NCBI GenBank assembly: GCA_002493595.1
Contig: DKZG01000015.1
Location: forward strand, 17,670 to 81,669
Length of the DNA: 64,000 bases
Reading direction: 5' to 3'
DNA from: Ruminococcaceae bacterium UBA7080
GTDB lineage: Bacteria; Bacillota; Clostridia; Oscillospirales; Acutalibacteraceae
The translations under genes were made by a program, and so were the position numbers. The notes under the pieces are model-generated. The model did no database searches. It saw only the letters and a list, made by a program, of their open reading frames with translations, and was not told the origin of the DNA. The stretch's first letter is position 1; every line of letters begins with the position of its first letter. Positions 1 through 9,070 of the stretch are shown one piece after another.

Positions 1-117
1 ACAGCGGAATCTCTGCACGCTTGAATGCCCTTGCCATTGCCCGGTTAATATCAAGATGACTGATATATTTCAGTCTGTTTTGTTTTGCAAAACGAAGTCT
101 AACTTCTCGCATCGCAT
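1..117 (-). CDS. TIGR03936/DUF2344 radical SAM-associated protein (N-terminal part only)
   Basis: The 3' part of this gene lies outside the window; only about 39 N-terminal residues are visible (MREVRLRFAKQNRLKYISHL and onward). The pattern of basic residues, then SHLD and RAMARAFKRA, is typical of the start of DUF2344/TIGR03936 proteins, which are encoded directly after, or fused to, TIGR03960 radical SAM enzymes. The ATG overlaps the end of the upstream radical SAM gene by 19 bases, so the two are translationally coupled. The molecular role is not established; the family often sits near rng, rplU and rpmA. Confidence 0.8.
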
Positions 118-1940
118 TTACCCCCGTTAAGCTTATTCGCTCCGCATCCTGAACATTGAATTCTGCAATGAGGCGTTGTTTGGTTCATATGAGCCTTTTT
201 ATTCTCATTTTCAAGAAATTTTCTGCTGACACCGAAATCAAGATGATCCCACGGCAACAGCTCGCTGAACGCTCTCTTACGATGCGTATAAAAATGCGGA
301 TCAATTCCGTTTTCTTCAAACGCCTGCATCCAGGCATCAAAGTTAAACTGATCATCCCAGGAATCAAACTTGCAACCAAGCTCAAAAGCACGCAGAATAA
401 CTTTACCGAGTCGTCTGTCTCCTCTGGCAAGAACACCTTCAAGCAGCGAAGTCGGGGTATCATGATACGATACCTTGATTTTTCTTGACGGTATACATTC
501 AAGCAAATATTTCTGCTTTTCTTTTAAGGATTCCATACTGTCCTCAGGCTCCCACTGAAAAGGTGTAAATGGCTTTGGTATAAACGAGGCACATGAAATT
601 GAAACCTGAACACCTGTTCCTTTTTGTCTGTTTGGATTATTATAAAATGAATGAACAACTTCCATGCCTAAATCAGATATGCCTTTAATATCCTCCAAAG
701 TCTCTGTCGGAAGTCCCATCATAAAATAAAGTTTAACAGAAGTCCAGCCGTTATCAAATGCCTTGGTACACGTACTGATAACTTCATCCTCTGTTACATT
801 TTTATTTATAACATCACGCAGACGCTGCGTACCTGCCTCAGGGGCAAAGGTCAATCCGCTTCGCCTTACTTTATTAAGCTGTTCAACCAATTCATCGGAA
901 AAGTTATCGACTCTGAGACTGGGCAAAGAAAGATTTATATTTTCCTTGACGGTCCAATCAATAAGTGTAGTAAGCATATGATTTACATCACTATGGTCCG
1001 ATGTTGAGAGTGAGCACAATGAAATTTCATCATAGCCTGTTGAATCAATAAGTGCTCTGCACTGTTTATTGATTGTTTCAACACTTTTTTCACGTATCGG
1101 ACGATAGATAAAGCCGGCCTGGCAAAAACGGCAGCCTCTTATACATCCTCTAAAAATTTCTTCAACGGCTCTGTCATGGACAATATTAATATACGGAACA
1201 ACAAACTCCTTTGGGTAGTAAACCTTGTCCATATCCGATACAATAGATTTTTTTACAGGCTTGGGCGCATCTGCAATCGGCTCGATTGCCTTCAACGTGC
1301 CGTCATCATTATAAGTATCTTTATAAAGACAAGGAACATAAACGCCGGTAATATCCTTGGCTTTTTCAAGAAACTGCTGTTTAGTTTCACCCTTTTTTTT
1401 GCACTCTTTTAAAAGATCAATTACTTCATTGGTGCTATATTCACCTTCACCGAGAAAAACAATATCCACGAAATCAGTTATTGGCTCCGGGTTGCAGCAG
1501 CAAGGACCGCCAACACATATAATCGGCGTTAAATCAGTTCTCTTACTGCTTTTCAGCGGTACTTGAGCCAGATTAAGCATATTAAGCACATTTGTATAAC
1601 AAAGCTCATATTGGAGTGTAAACCCTATCATATCAAAATCTTTTATATAATCTCCGCTTTCAAGTGCAAAAAGAGGAATGCTGTTTTTTCGAAGCTGTTC
1701 CTCCATATCATGATCGGGAGCAAAAACACGCTCGCACCACGCATCTTTTCTTTCATTAACAAGACCATAAAGTATTTTCATGCCTAAATGGCTCATCCCT
1801 ATTTCGTATGTATCCGGAAAACAAAACGCATAACGTATATCAACTGCATTTTTATCCTTTGTAACAGAATTAAGTTCCCCGCCGATATAACGTGCGGGCT
1901 TTTGAACATACTGTAATATTTTTTCAACTTCTCTCTTCAT
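99..1940 (-). CDS. TIGR03960-family B12-binding-domain radical SAM protein
   Basis: A 613-residue radical SAM protein. The N-terminal half resembles a cobalamin-binding domain (MGMSHLGMKILYGLVN-type region, then a GGP segment). The radical SAM cluster motif CxxxCxxC is at about residues 266-273 (CIRGCRFC), followed by a TIM-barrel with a GLPTET segment. A Cys-rich tail ends the protein (CRIQCSGCGANKLNGGKC). The start chosen is the internal ATG at 1940, which has GAGG five bases upstream; the longer ORF adds seven residues with no ribosome binding site. It lies between a SpoIVFB-like protease gene and the DUF2344 partner, a common Clostridia arrangement. The substrate is unknown; the pair has been suggested to act on RNA or ribosomal targets, which is inference from context. 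Confidence 0.9.
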   Translation of the reverse strand: MKREVEKILQYVQKPARYIGGELNSVTKDKNAVDIRYAFCFPDTYEIGMSHLGMKILYGLVNERKDAWCERVFAPDHDMEEQLRKNSIPLFALESGDYIKDFDMIGFTLQYELCYTNVLNMLNLAQVPLKSSKRTDLTPIICVGGPCCCNPEPITDFVDIVFLGEGEYSTNEVIDLLKECKKKGETKQQFLEKAKDITGVYVPCLYKDTYNDDGTLKAIEPIADAPKPVKKSIVSDMDKVYYPKEFVVPYINIVHDRAVEEIFRGCIRGCRFCQAGFIYRPIREKSVETINKQCRALIDSTGYDEISLCSLSTSDHSDVNHMLTTLIDWTVKENINLSLPSLRVDNFSDELVEQLNKVRRSGLTFAPEAGTQRLRDVINKNVTEDEVISTCTKAFDNGWTSVKLYFMMGLPTETLEDIKGISDLGMEVVHSFYNNPNRQKGTGVQVSISCASFIPKPFTPFQWEPEDSMESLKEKQKYLLECIPSRKIKVSYHDTPTSLLEGVLARGDRRLGKVILRAFELGCKFDSWDDQFNFDAWMQAFEENGIDPHFYTHRKRAFSELLPWDHLDFGVSRKFLENENKKAHMNQTTPHCRIQCSGCGANKLNGGKCDARS

Positions 1941-1947
1941 AATAACC

Positions 1948-2463
1948 TCAATATAAAACACTGTATGCAGTCAGATAAACTGCAATAAGCAGCAGTGAAA
2001 ATGATTTATACTCAATAATAAGATAAATGGATAGAATAAAAATAAGGATTAAAAAAGCTCTGCTGATAAATCCTGATATTCTATACGAATACAATCTTAA
2101 AACCCTGCCGCCGTCAAGAGGATAAATAGGCAGAATGTTAAGTGAAAATAGAATAAGATTTATATCATCACGCAGAAAAAAATATAAAATCAAATTTGCA
2201 GCCGGACCTGCCAGTAAAATACAAAGTTCCTTTATACGCGACAACTTTGTACTGTATTTCAATGCAAGACCGTAAAAAGAAAAGGTAAGGCTGTCCGGAC
2301 TGCCTCCCACGGCAAGAAGCACAGCAAAATGAGCAAGTTCATGAACTCCCGAAAAGACGAACAGCAATAGTAAATCGGAAGCATTGAGCAGTGCAGCAAA
2401 ACATAAAACCAAAATAAAAGAAAATTCTATTTTTACTCTGCAGTTTTTAATTACAAAGCCCAC
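1948..2463 (-). CDS. M50 site-2-type zinc metalloprotease, SpoIVFB-like
   Basis: A short (171 aa) polytopic membrane protease. The zinc motif HELAH sits in a membrane segment near residue 41, and the third ligand motif appears as NILPIYPLDGGR near residue 110. Several hydrophobic segments surround both. In Bacillus SpoIVFB cleaves pro-sigma-K in the mother cell; the order M50 protease, TIGR03960, TIGR03936 is the SpoIVFB neighbourhood in Clostridia, so a sporulation role is likely. It lacks the C-terminal CBS domain of longer SpoIVFB proteins. The start is GTG, with a GGTGA ribosome binding site that is part of a hairpin (2468-2493). No SpoIVFA partner is seen next to it. Confidence 0.8.
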   Translation of the reverse strand: MGFVIKNCRVKIEFSFILVLCFAALLNASDLLLLFVFSGVHELAHFAVLLAVGGSPDSLTFSFYGLALKYSTKLSRIKELCILLAGPAANLILYFFLRDDINLILFSLNILPIYPLDGGRVLRLYSYRISGFISRAFLILIFILSIYLIIEYKSFSLLLIAVYLTAYSVLY

Positions 2464-2467
2464 AAAA

Positions 2468-2493
2468 AATCACCATTTTATAATACGGTGATT
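2468..2493 (-). promoter_or_regulatory. Hairpin containing the SD of the M50 protease gene
   Basis: On the minus strand AATCACC pairs with GGTGATT across a 12-base loop and is followed by TTTT and then the GTG start. It can act as a weak terminator after ruvX. It also hides the GGTGA ribosome binding site of the protease gene. Confidence 0.45.
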
Positions 2494-2509
2494 CGCAAAT
2501 CAAAATAAC

Positions 2510-2923
2510 TTATTTTTTCTTTCTGTCAATATAATCCTGCAAAATAACAACCGCCGAAACAGCATCAACTACATTCTTGCGTTTTGACCCTCTGACATTA
2601 TTTGAACTAAGCATATTATGTGCTATAACAGTGGTGAGACGTTCATCTTCAAAATCGACAGGTACATCCGTTTTGTGAGAAAGAAGTGCACCAAGCTCTT
2701 TACACTTTTCGGCACGAAAGCCATAGGTGCCGTCCATATTTCTCGGCAAGCCGATAATCACCATTTCTGCCTTTTCTTTATTTATTATATTCACAATTTT
2801 ATCAACCAGCTTGGGTGCATAGCTTTCTTTGATAACACAATATGAGGAGGCAAGTATTTCTTTAACATCGCAAAAAGCAATTCCCGTTCTCACATCGCCA
2901 TAATCTACTGCCATTATTTTCAT
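2510..2923 (-). CDS. ruvX: RuvX/YqgF-family Holliday junction resolvase-like protein
   Basis: A 137-residue RNase H-fold protein. The family signature is clear: MAVDYGDVRTGIAFCD at the N-terminus (first acidic residue), VIGLPRNMDGTYG in the middle, FEDERLTT, and a C-terminal VVDAVSAVVILQDY. The family acts in 16S/23S rRNA maturation (YqgF) and has been proposed as a Holliday junction resolvase. The start at 2923 has AGGA seven bases upstream; the longer ORF would run into the terminator hairpin of the preceding gene. It lies directly upstream of the SpoIVFB-like gene. Confidence 0.93.
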   Translation of the reverse strand: MKIMAVDYGDVRTGIAFCDVKEILASSYCVIKESYAPKLVDKIVNIINKEKAEMVIIGLPRNMDGTYGFRAEKCKELGALLSHKTDVPVDFEDERLTTVIAHNMLSSNNVRGSKRKNVVDAVSAVVILQDYIDRKKK

Positions 2924-2950
2924 AGAATATCCTAAATTAAATTTCATCAA

Positions 2951-2980
2951 AGGGGAAATCAAATTATAATGATTTCCCCT
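2951..2980 (-). terminator. Hairpin after the PBP gene
   Basis: Perfect 10-bp inverted repeat, AGGGGAAATC and GATTTCCCCT, with a 10-base loop just after the penicillin-binding protein gene. The T-run is weak, so it may be an inefficient terminator or a processing hairpin. Confidence 0.55.
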
Positions 2981-2988
2981 TATGCTAA

Positions 2989-5466
2989 TTATTCCTCGTT
3001 ATCTTTAGATGATGCAGCAGCGGATGCAGTTGTATCCTGCTTTGCGGTTGTAACTTCATCATCAGCATTTTTTGTAGTATTTTTATCTTTGTCTTTATCT
3101 TTATCCTTATTCTTATCGTCCTTTTGCGTTTCTTCAACATGACCTCCGCCGCAATAGCCCGGCAGATTGTTTGCATCATACCAGCCGTAATTGCCACCAC
3201 CGGATGTAAGCTTGCCGCAATAGCTGCAATAAGAACGCTGCACTATACCGTCATATTCAGGAAACTCGGTTTTATGCTTAATACCCTTATTGTCTTTAAT
3301 TTCATAAATTTCCTTCATTACCGTATTCCATATTGTTCCGGCAGGATTTGGAGAAAGATTATAATGAACCTCTTTAGGGGTATCATAGCCATACCATGTT
3401 ACACCTACAAAATCCGGCGTACCGGCTGCAAACCATCTATCCTTATTATCATTGGTCGTACCGGTCTTACCAAAACATTCAATGCCCGAAAGCTTATAAA
3501 AACGGCCTGTACCGCTCTGCATAGCAGCCTGCAGAAGTTTGTTCATAAGCCAGCTTGTGCTTTCCGATACAGTTTTCTGCTTTGTTTTATCCGGTGTTTT
3601 TTCAATGATGACATTGCCTTTGCTGTCTTCTATTTTAAAATAGCAATAAGGTTCATAATAGTAACCGCCGTTACCGTATGAAGCATAGGCAGCTGTCATA
3701 TCAAGAACTGTTGCACCATTTGTAAGTGAACCGATTGCCATAGGACCATAATCGACATCGCGAACACTGTCAAGAGTAGAAAGTTTAAAGTATTCGCTCA
3801 AATAATTGTATGAATAATCCACACCTATTTGATCAAGAGTCCTTGCTGCAATGGTGTTAAGTGACTGTGCAAGACCATACTGAAGCGTTACATTATTTGA
3901 TGAATATCCGCCGCCTTCATTATGAGGCCAAGGCTCACCATCAACAACCTTCAAAGGTGCATCCTTCATAATAGAGGACCAATAGATATTTACATTTTCA
4001 TCGTTAAGACTTTTTTCAAGTGCCGGTCCGTAAACAGAAAGAGGCTTTATTGTTGAACCCGGGGGACGGGTAGACATTGCCGCACGGTTGAGAAGCATAG
4101 CTCCCCTATTCTTGCCGGCACCGCCGATAATACCGAGCACTCTGCCGTTATAATCCATAATCGCCATCGCGCCCTGAACAGTTTCATCCGGCATACGTCT
4201 GTAATTTTCATATACATCCTCAAGTGCATCCTGAACATCAAAATCAATTGCTGTATAGATTTTAAGTCCGCCGCCGTAAACAAGGTCATGAGCTTTCTTG
4301 CTTGTATATCCCATTTTTTGCAAATCTTCCTGGACCGTTGAGATTACAAAATCAACATAATAATTTGTAATTTCATCATTATCTTTTTTAGAAGACTGCT
4401 CTTTAAGCTGCGAACCCTTGTAATCTTTGCTGTTCGTGAAAACCATTTTATAATTCTTCGCAGAATTATACTCATCTTCAGTTAAAAATCCGTTATCCTC
4501 ATGCTTCATTTCATCGAGAATCCAAAGCTGTCTTTTTCTGTTTTCATCAGGATTAATAAGAGGATCATTCTGTGATGGATATTTTGTTATAGCAATAAGT
4601 GAGGCACATTCTGCTGCATTAAGGTCTGAGACTTCCTTTCCGAAATAAAATTCAGCTGCCGTTTTCACGCCGTAACAACCATGAGAAAGATAAATTGTAT
4701 TCAGATAAGCTTCAATTATCTGGTCTTTTGTATAATGACGTTCCAGATTCAACGCTCTTAAAATCTCATTAAATTTTCTTACGAAAGTAACTTTATTGTC
4801 ATCAGTAAGATTTTTAATAACCTGTTGGGTAATCGTTGAACCGCCTTGACCGCTGTTTGAAGGTTTAACCAATACGCCGACTGTTCTGATCCAGTCAACA
4901 CCGTGATGCTTTCTGAAACGCTTATCCTCGCCGGCAATTAATGCTTCAGGAAGATACTCACTCATTTCATCAAGATTAACCCAAATACGGTTTTCTTCAC
5001 CATGAAGACGGGTTATTTCCACTACCTTACCGTCATCAGTACCGAGAATAGATGAAGTTTGATTTTGCGACTGCGCTTCTTCGGTAAGATTAAATACAGG
5101 ATCACCGTATACTACACTGTAACCGTAAATGGCCATTACGCAAAAACATACAATGCCCACTACGCCGACAATCATACCCATTCCGAGAAAAGCTTTGCCT
5201 ATACCGAAAATTACCTTTTGTGCAGGTGTTTTTTCCTTTTTCTGCTTTTTTCTCTTTTCGCGCCTTTCTTTTTTCGCTGCAAGCTGATTTTCTATCTTGC
5301 GTCCTCGTTCAATCTTTTTGGATTTTTTATCAGACGCTGATACATTATAAGACGATGGTAAGCTGTCTGCCTTTTTTTCACGGGCGGTTTTATCCTCATC
5401 ATAGGCTTTAGCTGAATTACTCATAAACGATTCAAGTAAATCATCATAATCATTTCTTGAAGCCAT
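2989..5466 (-). CDS. Class A penicillin-binding protein (PBP1A-type)
   Basis: An 825-residue bifunctional peptidoglycan synthase. A long basic cytoplasmic N-terminus (about residues 1-84) precedes one membrane anchor (about 86-116). The GT51 transglycosylase domain follows, with catalytic-type Glu near 180 (AGEDKRFRKHHGVDW) and GGSTITQQ. The transpeptidase domain shows PGSTIK (SxxK), SLN (SxN) and FGKTGTT (KTG). The C-terminus has a Cys-containing stretch and a low-complexity tail of Lys/Asp repeats and Thr/Ala/Ser, probably extracellular. The ATG has GGAGG eight bases upstream. It stands alone between ruvX and the exonuclease gene. Confidence 0.95.
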   Translation of the reverse strand: MASRNDYDDLLESFMSNSAKAYDEDKTAREKKADSLPSSYNVSASDKKSKKIERGRKIENQLAAKKERREKRKKQKKEKTPAQKVIFGIGKAFLGMGMIVGVVGIVCFCVMAIYGYSVVYGDPVFNLTEEAQSQNQTSSILGTDDGKVVEITRLHGEENRIWVNLDEMSEYLPEALIAGEDKRFRKHHGVDWIRTVGVLVKPSNSGQGGSTITQQVIKNLTDDNKVTFVRKFNEILRALNLERHYTKDQIIEAYLNTIYLSHGCYGVKTAAEFYFGKEVSDLNAAECASLIAITKYPSQNDPLINPDENRKRQLWILDEMKHEDNGFLTEDEYNSAKNYKMVFTNSKDYKGSQLKEQSSKKDNDEITNYYVDFVISTVQEDLQKMGYTSKKAHDLVYGGGLKIYTAIDFDVQDALEDVYENYRRMPDETVQGAMAIMDYNGRVLGIIGGAGKNRGAMLLNRAAMSTRPPGSTIKPLSVYGPALEKSLNDENVNIYWSSIMKDAPLKVVDGEPWPHNEGGGYSSNNVTLQYGLAQSLNTIAARTLDQIGVDYSYNYLSEYFKLSTLDSVRDVDYGPMAIGSLTNGATVLDMTAAYASYGNGGYYYEPYCYFKIEDSKGNVIIEKTPDKTKQKTVSESTSWLMNKLLQAAMQSGTGRFYKLSGIECFGKTGTTNDNKDRWFAAGTPDFVGVTWYGYDTPKEVHYNLSPNPAGTIWNTVMKEIYEIKDNKGIKHKTEFPEYDGIVQRSYCSYCGKLTSGGGNYGWYDANNLPGYCGGGHVEETQKDDKNKDKDKDKDKNTTKNADDEVTTAKQDTTASAAASSKDNEE

Positions 5467-5561
5467 ATATATACCTCCGTAAGTTATTTAGAATATTATA
5501 ATACAAGTTTTAAAATAAATAAAGGGGTAAATTGTAAACATTTGTAACCAAATACCGTCAA

Positions 5562-6428
5562 TCATCCATTTATATGTCTTGCTTTCTTTTTATTCATTTC
5601 AATAAGCTTTTTATTTATGGCAATATCATCATAATTCTTTTTTGCCCTTATAAATATCCAAAACTTTTTTTTACAAGCGTTACACTGACCTGCAGACTTA
5701 AATGCTTTATTAGCATAATCATAACGCTGAAGTACTTTAATTTTACTGCTGCAAACAGGACACTCCAAGGATACATCTGAAATATCAAAACAGTCATCCT
5801 TTGGTGAAAGATAATAAGGCTTATAAATCAGCTTTTCAAAAAAAGCCTGATCGCATTTATGAATATGACTAAAAAACTTTTTTTTATTAAATACCTTTTT
5901 AAAACAATAAGCTTCGGCAAAGCAATCTTCAAGTGCCCTGTGCAAAGATTTATCGGACAAATCTATTTCAAACAGCTCTGCACACCGGCTCAAACTGATT
6001 TGATTACCGCTGTCATCCTCAGTAAACTGCATACAATATTCTTGTAAATCAGCATATTGCGTTATAAAATCAATATGTGTAGTGCCTTTAAATTTAGAAA
6101 AATTATCAACAAGTGTATATAAATCACTTCTCGACCAGCTTAAAAAAACATTTTCCCCGCCGCTGCTCCATCGTGCAAAATCAGAGAATGCATCATCAAA
6201 ATCAATACCTGATTCTTTGATTTCCTCCATAGAGATATTTGTCAGATTTTTAAATCTGCCGCCGAGTCTCTTACTGACTCTGGGCTTTATAAGCTGCTTA
6301 AAGGTATCCATTATATCCAAACTGCTGCTGAGTTTAACTGCACCGATTTCGATAATTTCATTCATACCTTTATTTGTCTTATAATTATATGCGTTATTCC
6401 ATTCTAAATCAAAAATAATATAATTCAT
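5562..6428 (-). CDS. DEDDh 3'-5' exonuclease with C-terminal zinc ribbon
   Basis: About 288 residues. The N-terminus carries the DnaQ/RNase T-type Exo I motif (YIIFDLEWN) followed by EIIEIGAVKL; later LHRALEDCFAEAYCF is consistent with the Exo III His/Asp region. The C-terminal 60 residues hold CPVC...CNAC, a zinc-ribbon-like element. This resembles KapD/Pol III-epsilon-like exonucleases of Firmicutes; the substrate is unknown. The start at 6428 (MNYIIF) agrees with domain alignment and has GGAA upstream; the longer ORF would begin inside the secG terminator. Confidence 0.8.
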   Translation of the reverse strand: MNYIIFDLEWNNAYNYKTNKGMNEIIEIGAVKLSSSLDIMDTFKQLIKPRVSKRLGGRFKNLTNISMEEIKESGIDFDDAFSDFARWSSGGENVFLSWSRSDLYTLVDNFSKFKGTTHIDFITQYADLQEYCMQFTEDDSGNQISLSRCAELFEIDLSDKSLHRALEDCFAEAYCFKKVFNKKKFFSHIHKCDQAFFEKLIYKPYYLSPKDDCFDISDVSLECPVCSSKIKVLQRYDYANKAFKSAGQCNACKKKFWIFIRAKKNYDDIAINKKLIEMNKKKARHING

Positions 6429-6440
6429 AAAATCTATTCC

Positions 6441-6473
6441 AAAAAAATTAACCTTGCAATTAAGCAAGGTTAA
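6441..6473 (-). terminator. Rho-independent terminator of secG
   Basis: Perfect 10-bp stem (6448-6457 with 6464-6473; core AACCTTGC/GCAAGGTT), followed on the minus strand by seven T residues. Confidence 0.9.
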
Positions 6474-6485
6474 TTCTCAAAAATT

Positions 6486-6737
6486 TTATCCTATAAACAA
6501 AAAGATAAGAAATGCTGCAAGTACAATAACAAAAAATCCAACAATCAACCATTTTGTGATTTTTTCAAGCTTTGCTTCAACAGTTCTGGCTTTTGACTTG
6601 CCGAGGAAGGTTTCAGCGCCACCGGCAATAGCACCGGAAAGGTTTTGTGAACGACCCTCCTGCATAAGAACTACAACAGTTATAATAATAGATGCCAGGA
6701 TTAACACTGCACCGAATACATAATGATACCAGGACAT
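6486..6737 (-). CDS. secG: Preprotein translocase subunit SecG
   Basis: An 83-residue protein with two hydrophobic segments joined by the conserved SecG linker (MQEGRSQNLSGAIAGGAETF). SecG sits with SecYE in the membrane and assists protein export. GGAGG lies upstream of the ATG. It is a monocistronic unit with its own sigma-A-type promoter and terminator. Confidence 0.95.
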   Translation of the reverse strand: MSWYHYVFGAVLILASIIITVVVLMQEGRSQNLSGAIAGGAETFLGKSKARTVEAKLEKITKWLIVGFFVIVLAAFLIFLFIG

Positions 6738-6772
6738 ATTTATTCCTCCGATTTCGATAAATTACTTAAAGT

Positions 6773-6801
6773 AGTATATCATAAGAAAATTAATAATGCA
6801 A
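6773..6801 (-). promoter_or_regulatory. Sigma-A-type promoter of secG
   Basis: On the minus strand TTGCAT, a 17-base spacer and TATACT, about 35 bases upstream of the secG start. Confidence 0.65.
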
Positions 6802-6817
6802 GTACTTTTTTTATTTA

Positions 6818-9055
6818 TTAAAAAGTGATTTGCTCGGCAACATCGTTCTCACTCGGAAGTGCACCTGCAGCCGGAAGATTTTTCGCTCTGAAGCGCCACT
6901 CCTTTTCAAATTCACCCTGCTGATACAAATGAATCGAAGTGACTTTATGTGTCTTTTTAAGCTTCATCGCTGCAATACCCTGTGTGTCCTTAGTTGCTTT
7001 AGGCAAAATACCGGCAGTATTAACAAGCAGCATCCTGCCTGCAGAGGAACAAATAACAATATCCGTATCCTCCTTAATATAAAGCGCCTGTGCAAGCGCT
7101 GACTTGCTCGAGTAAGCATTAATCAGTTTCTTTCTGTTTGTTTTAGTTGCATAAGCGGACACATCAACCTTTGCCAGTTTTCCGTTTTCAAACACAAAAA
7201 TCATATAGCCCGAATATTCACTGAGAACAGCCATATAGACCAACTGCTCATCCTCTGACATTTCAAGCTTAGATGCAACATACTCACCCAACACCGATGC
7301 TTTTGTATCCGCAAAATCATCAACCTTAGACTTATATACCTGCTGCTTGTTTGTAAAAAACAGCAGTTCATCTTTATTTGAGCATTCCGTTTCCGGCAGC
7401 ATTTTGTCACCCTCTTTAAGCTTTTGCTCACCGCTCATACGAAGATTGGCTGTCTTAATCTTTTTAAGATAACCTTGCTCCGAAAGAAAAAGAGTAACCG
7501 GATAATCAGGAATTTCAACAACATCAATAATCTCTTCATCTGCGATTTCATAAAGAACTTCGCTTCTTCTGCCTTTATCGTATTTTTTAGAAACAGCATC
7601 AAGCTCTGAAATAATAATTTTTTTCATTTTGTTTTTGCTGGAAAGAGTTGCTTCCAAATCCGCAATATCTGTCTCAAGCTGCTCAATATCTTTAATTCTC
7701 TTAAGTATATATTCGCGATTCAGGTGGCGCAGCTTGATTTCAGCCACATATTCTGCCTGAATTTCATCGATACCAAAGCCTATCATAAGATTTGGAACAA
7801 CCTCTGATTCACTTTCGGTTTCTCTGACTATTTTAATTGCTTTATCAATATCAAGCAAAATTTTTGAAAGGCCTTTTAAAAGATGAAGCTGTTTTCTTTT
7901 CTTTTCGAGGTTAAAAGTAATGCGCCTTCTTATACATTCAAGTCTGAAGTCAATCCATTCCAAAAGTATACTTTTAACACCGAGCACCATAGGTCTGCCT
8001 TTAATTAAAACATTGAAATTACAGCTAAATGAGTCCTGAAGCGGTGTCATTTTATAAAGCTTAGCCATAAAGATATCCGGATTAATGCCACGCTTTAAAT
8101 CAATCGTTATTTTCAAACCTGACAAATCCGTCTCATCACGGACATCATTAATCTCTTTTATTTTATTAGTTTTAACAAGTTCAATGATTTTATCAATAAT
8201 TGCCTCAGAAGTCGTAGTGGGAGGTATCTGTGTAATATCAATACAGTTATATTTTTTATCATAAGAATACTTTGCGCGTACTTTAACAGAGCCTCTTCCT
8301 GTTGAATATATTTTTTCAAGCTCATCCTTATCATAAAGAATATAACCGCCACCGACAAAATCAGGTGCAATCAAAGTATCCGATACAACATGGTCGGGAT
8401 TTTTCATCAGGGCAACTGTTGTATCACATATTTCCTTAAGATTAAAGGAAGCAATTGACGAGGCCATACCTACAGCAATACCTGTCGTGACATTACACAA
8501 AATCGTAGGAAAAGTTACAGGCAGCAAAGTCGGTTCAGTCATGGAATTATCGTAGTTAGGCACAAAATCAACCGTATCTGATTTAATATCATCAAATAAT
8601 TCATGGCAAATCGCAGCCAGCTTAGCCTCAGTATAACGGGATGCGGCATACATCATATTTTTACTGTAAGCCTTACCAAAGTTACCCTTTGATTCTATAT
8701 AAGGATAAAGCAAGGACTCATTGCCGCGGGACAGTCTAACCATAGTTTCATAAATTGCAGCGTCACCGTGAGGATTAAGCTGCATTGTGCGCCCGACAAT
8801 ATTAGCACTTTTGATAGTGCTGCCCTGCAAAAGCCCCATATTATACATTGTATATAAAAGCTTTCTGTGCGATGGTTTTAATCCGTCTATTTCAGGAATA
8901 GCACGAGAAAGGATAACGCTCATGGCATACGGCATATAGTTGCTTTTAAGTGTGTCAGTTATAATTTCACTCTGAACCGAGCCGGCGCCCTTTATATGAA
9001 CATTATCTGCAAGAGGATTATTATTTATCTCTTCTTCTTTTTTTCTTTTTGCCAA
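6818..9055 (-). CDS. parC: Type IIA DNA topoisomerase subunit A (ParC/GyrA-like)
   Basis: A 745-residue protein that breaks and rejoins DNA as the A subunit of a topoisomerase. The breakage-reunion domain begins near residue 30 (YMPYAMSVILSRAIPEIDGLKP); the catalytic Tyr is in AASRYTEAKL. A coiled segment follows in the middle, and the C-terminal part is shorter than in GyrA. It is paired with a GyrB/ParE-like gene 15 bases upstream and is best called topoisomerase IV-like; a second gyrase pair is expected elsewhere. The start is TTG with GGAGGGG upstream. Confidence 0.88.
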   Translation of the reverse strand: MAKRKKEEEINNNPLADNVHIKGAGSVQSEIITDTLKSNYMPYAMSVILSRAIPEIDGLKPSHRKLLYTMYNMGLLQGSTIKSANIVGRTMQLNPHGDAAIYETMVRLSRGNESLLYPYIESKGNFGKAYSKNMMYAASRYTEAKLAAICHELFDDIKSDTVDFVPNYDNSMTEPTLLPVTFPTILCNVTTGIAVGMASSIASFNLKEICDTTVALMKNPDHVVSDTLIAPDFVGGGYILYDKDELEKIYSTGRGSVKVRAKYSYDKKYNCIDITQIPPTTTSEAIIDKIIELVKTNKIKEINDVRDETDLSGLKITIDLKRGINPDIFMAKLYKMTPLQDSFSCNFNVLIKGRPMVLGVKSILLEWIDFRLECIRRRITFNLEKKRKQLHLLKGLSKILLDIDKAIKIVRETESESEVVPNLMIGFGIDEIQAEYVAEIKLRHLNREYILKRIKDIEQLETDIADLEATLSSKNKMKKIIISELDAVSKKYDKGRRSEVLYEIADEEIIDVVEIPDYPVTLFLSEQGYLKKIKTANLRMSGEQKLKEGDKMLPETECSNKDELLFFTNKQQVYKSKVDDFADTKASVLGEYVASKLEMSEDEQLVYMAVLSEYSGYMIFVFENGKLAKVDVSAYATKTNRKKLINAYSSKSALAQALYIKEDTDIVICSSAGRMLLVNTAGILPKATKDTQGIAAMKLKKTHKVTSIHLYQQGEFEKEWRFRAKNLPAAGALPSENDVAEQITF

Positions 9056-9070
9056 AATAAACCCCTCCCC

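Noticed and set aside
3000..3120. Lys/Asp repeat codons at the 3' end of the PBP gene as a tandem repeat element
   Set aside because: It is a short low-complexity tail within the reading frame, common in secreted tails of class A PBPs.
3124..3681. A 185-codon plus-strand ORF opposite the PBP gene
   Set aside because: Antisense to the transpeptidase domain; no ribosome binding site or recognisable domain.
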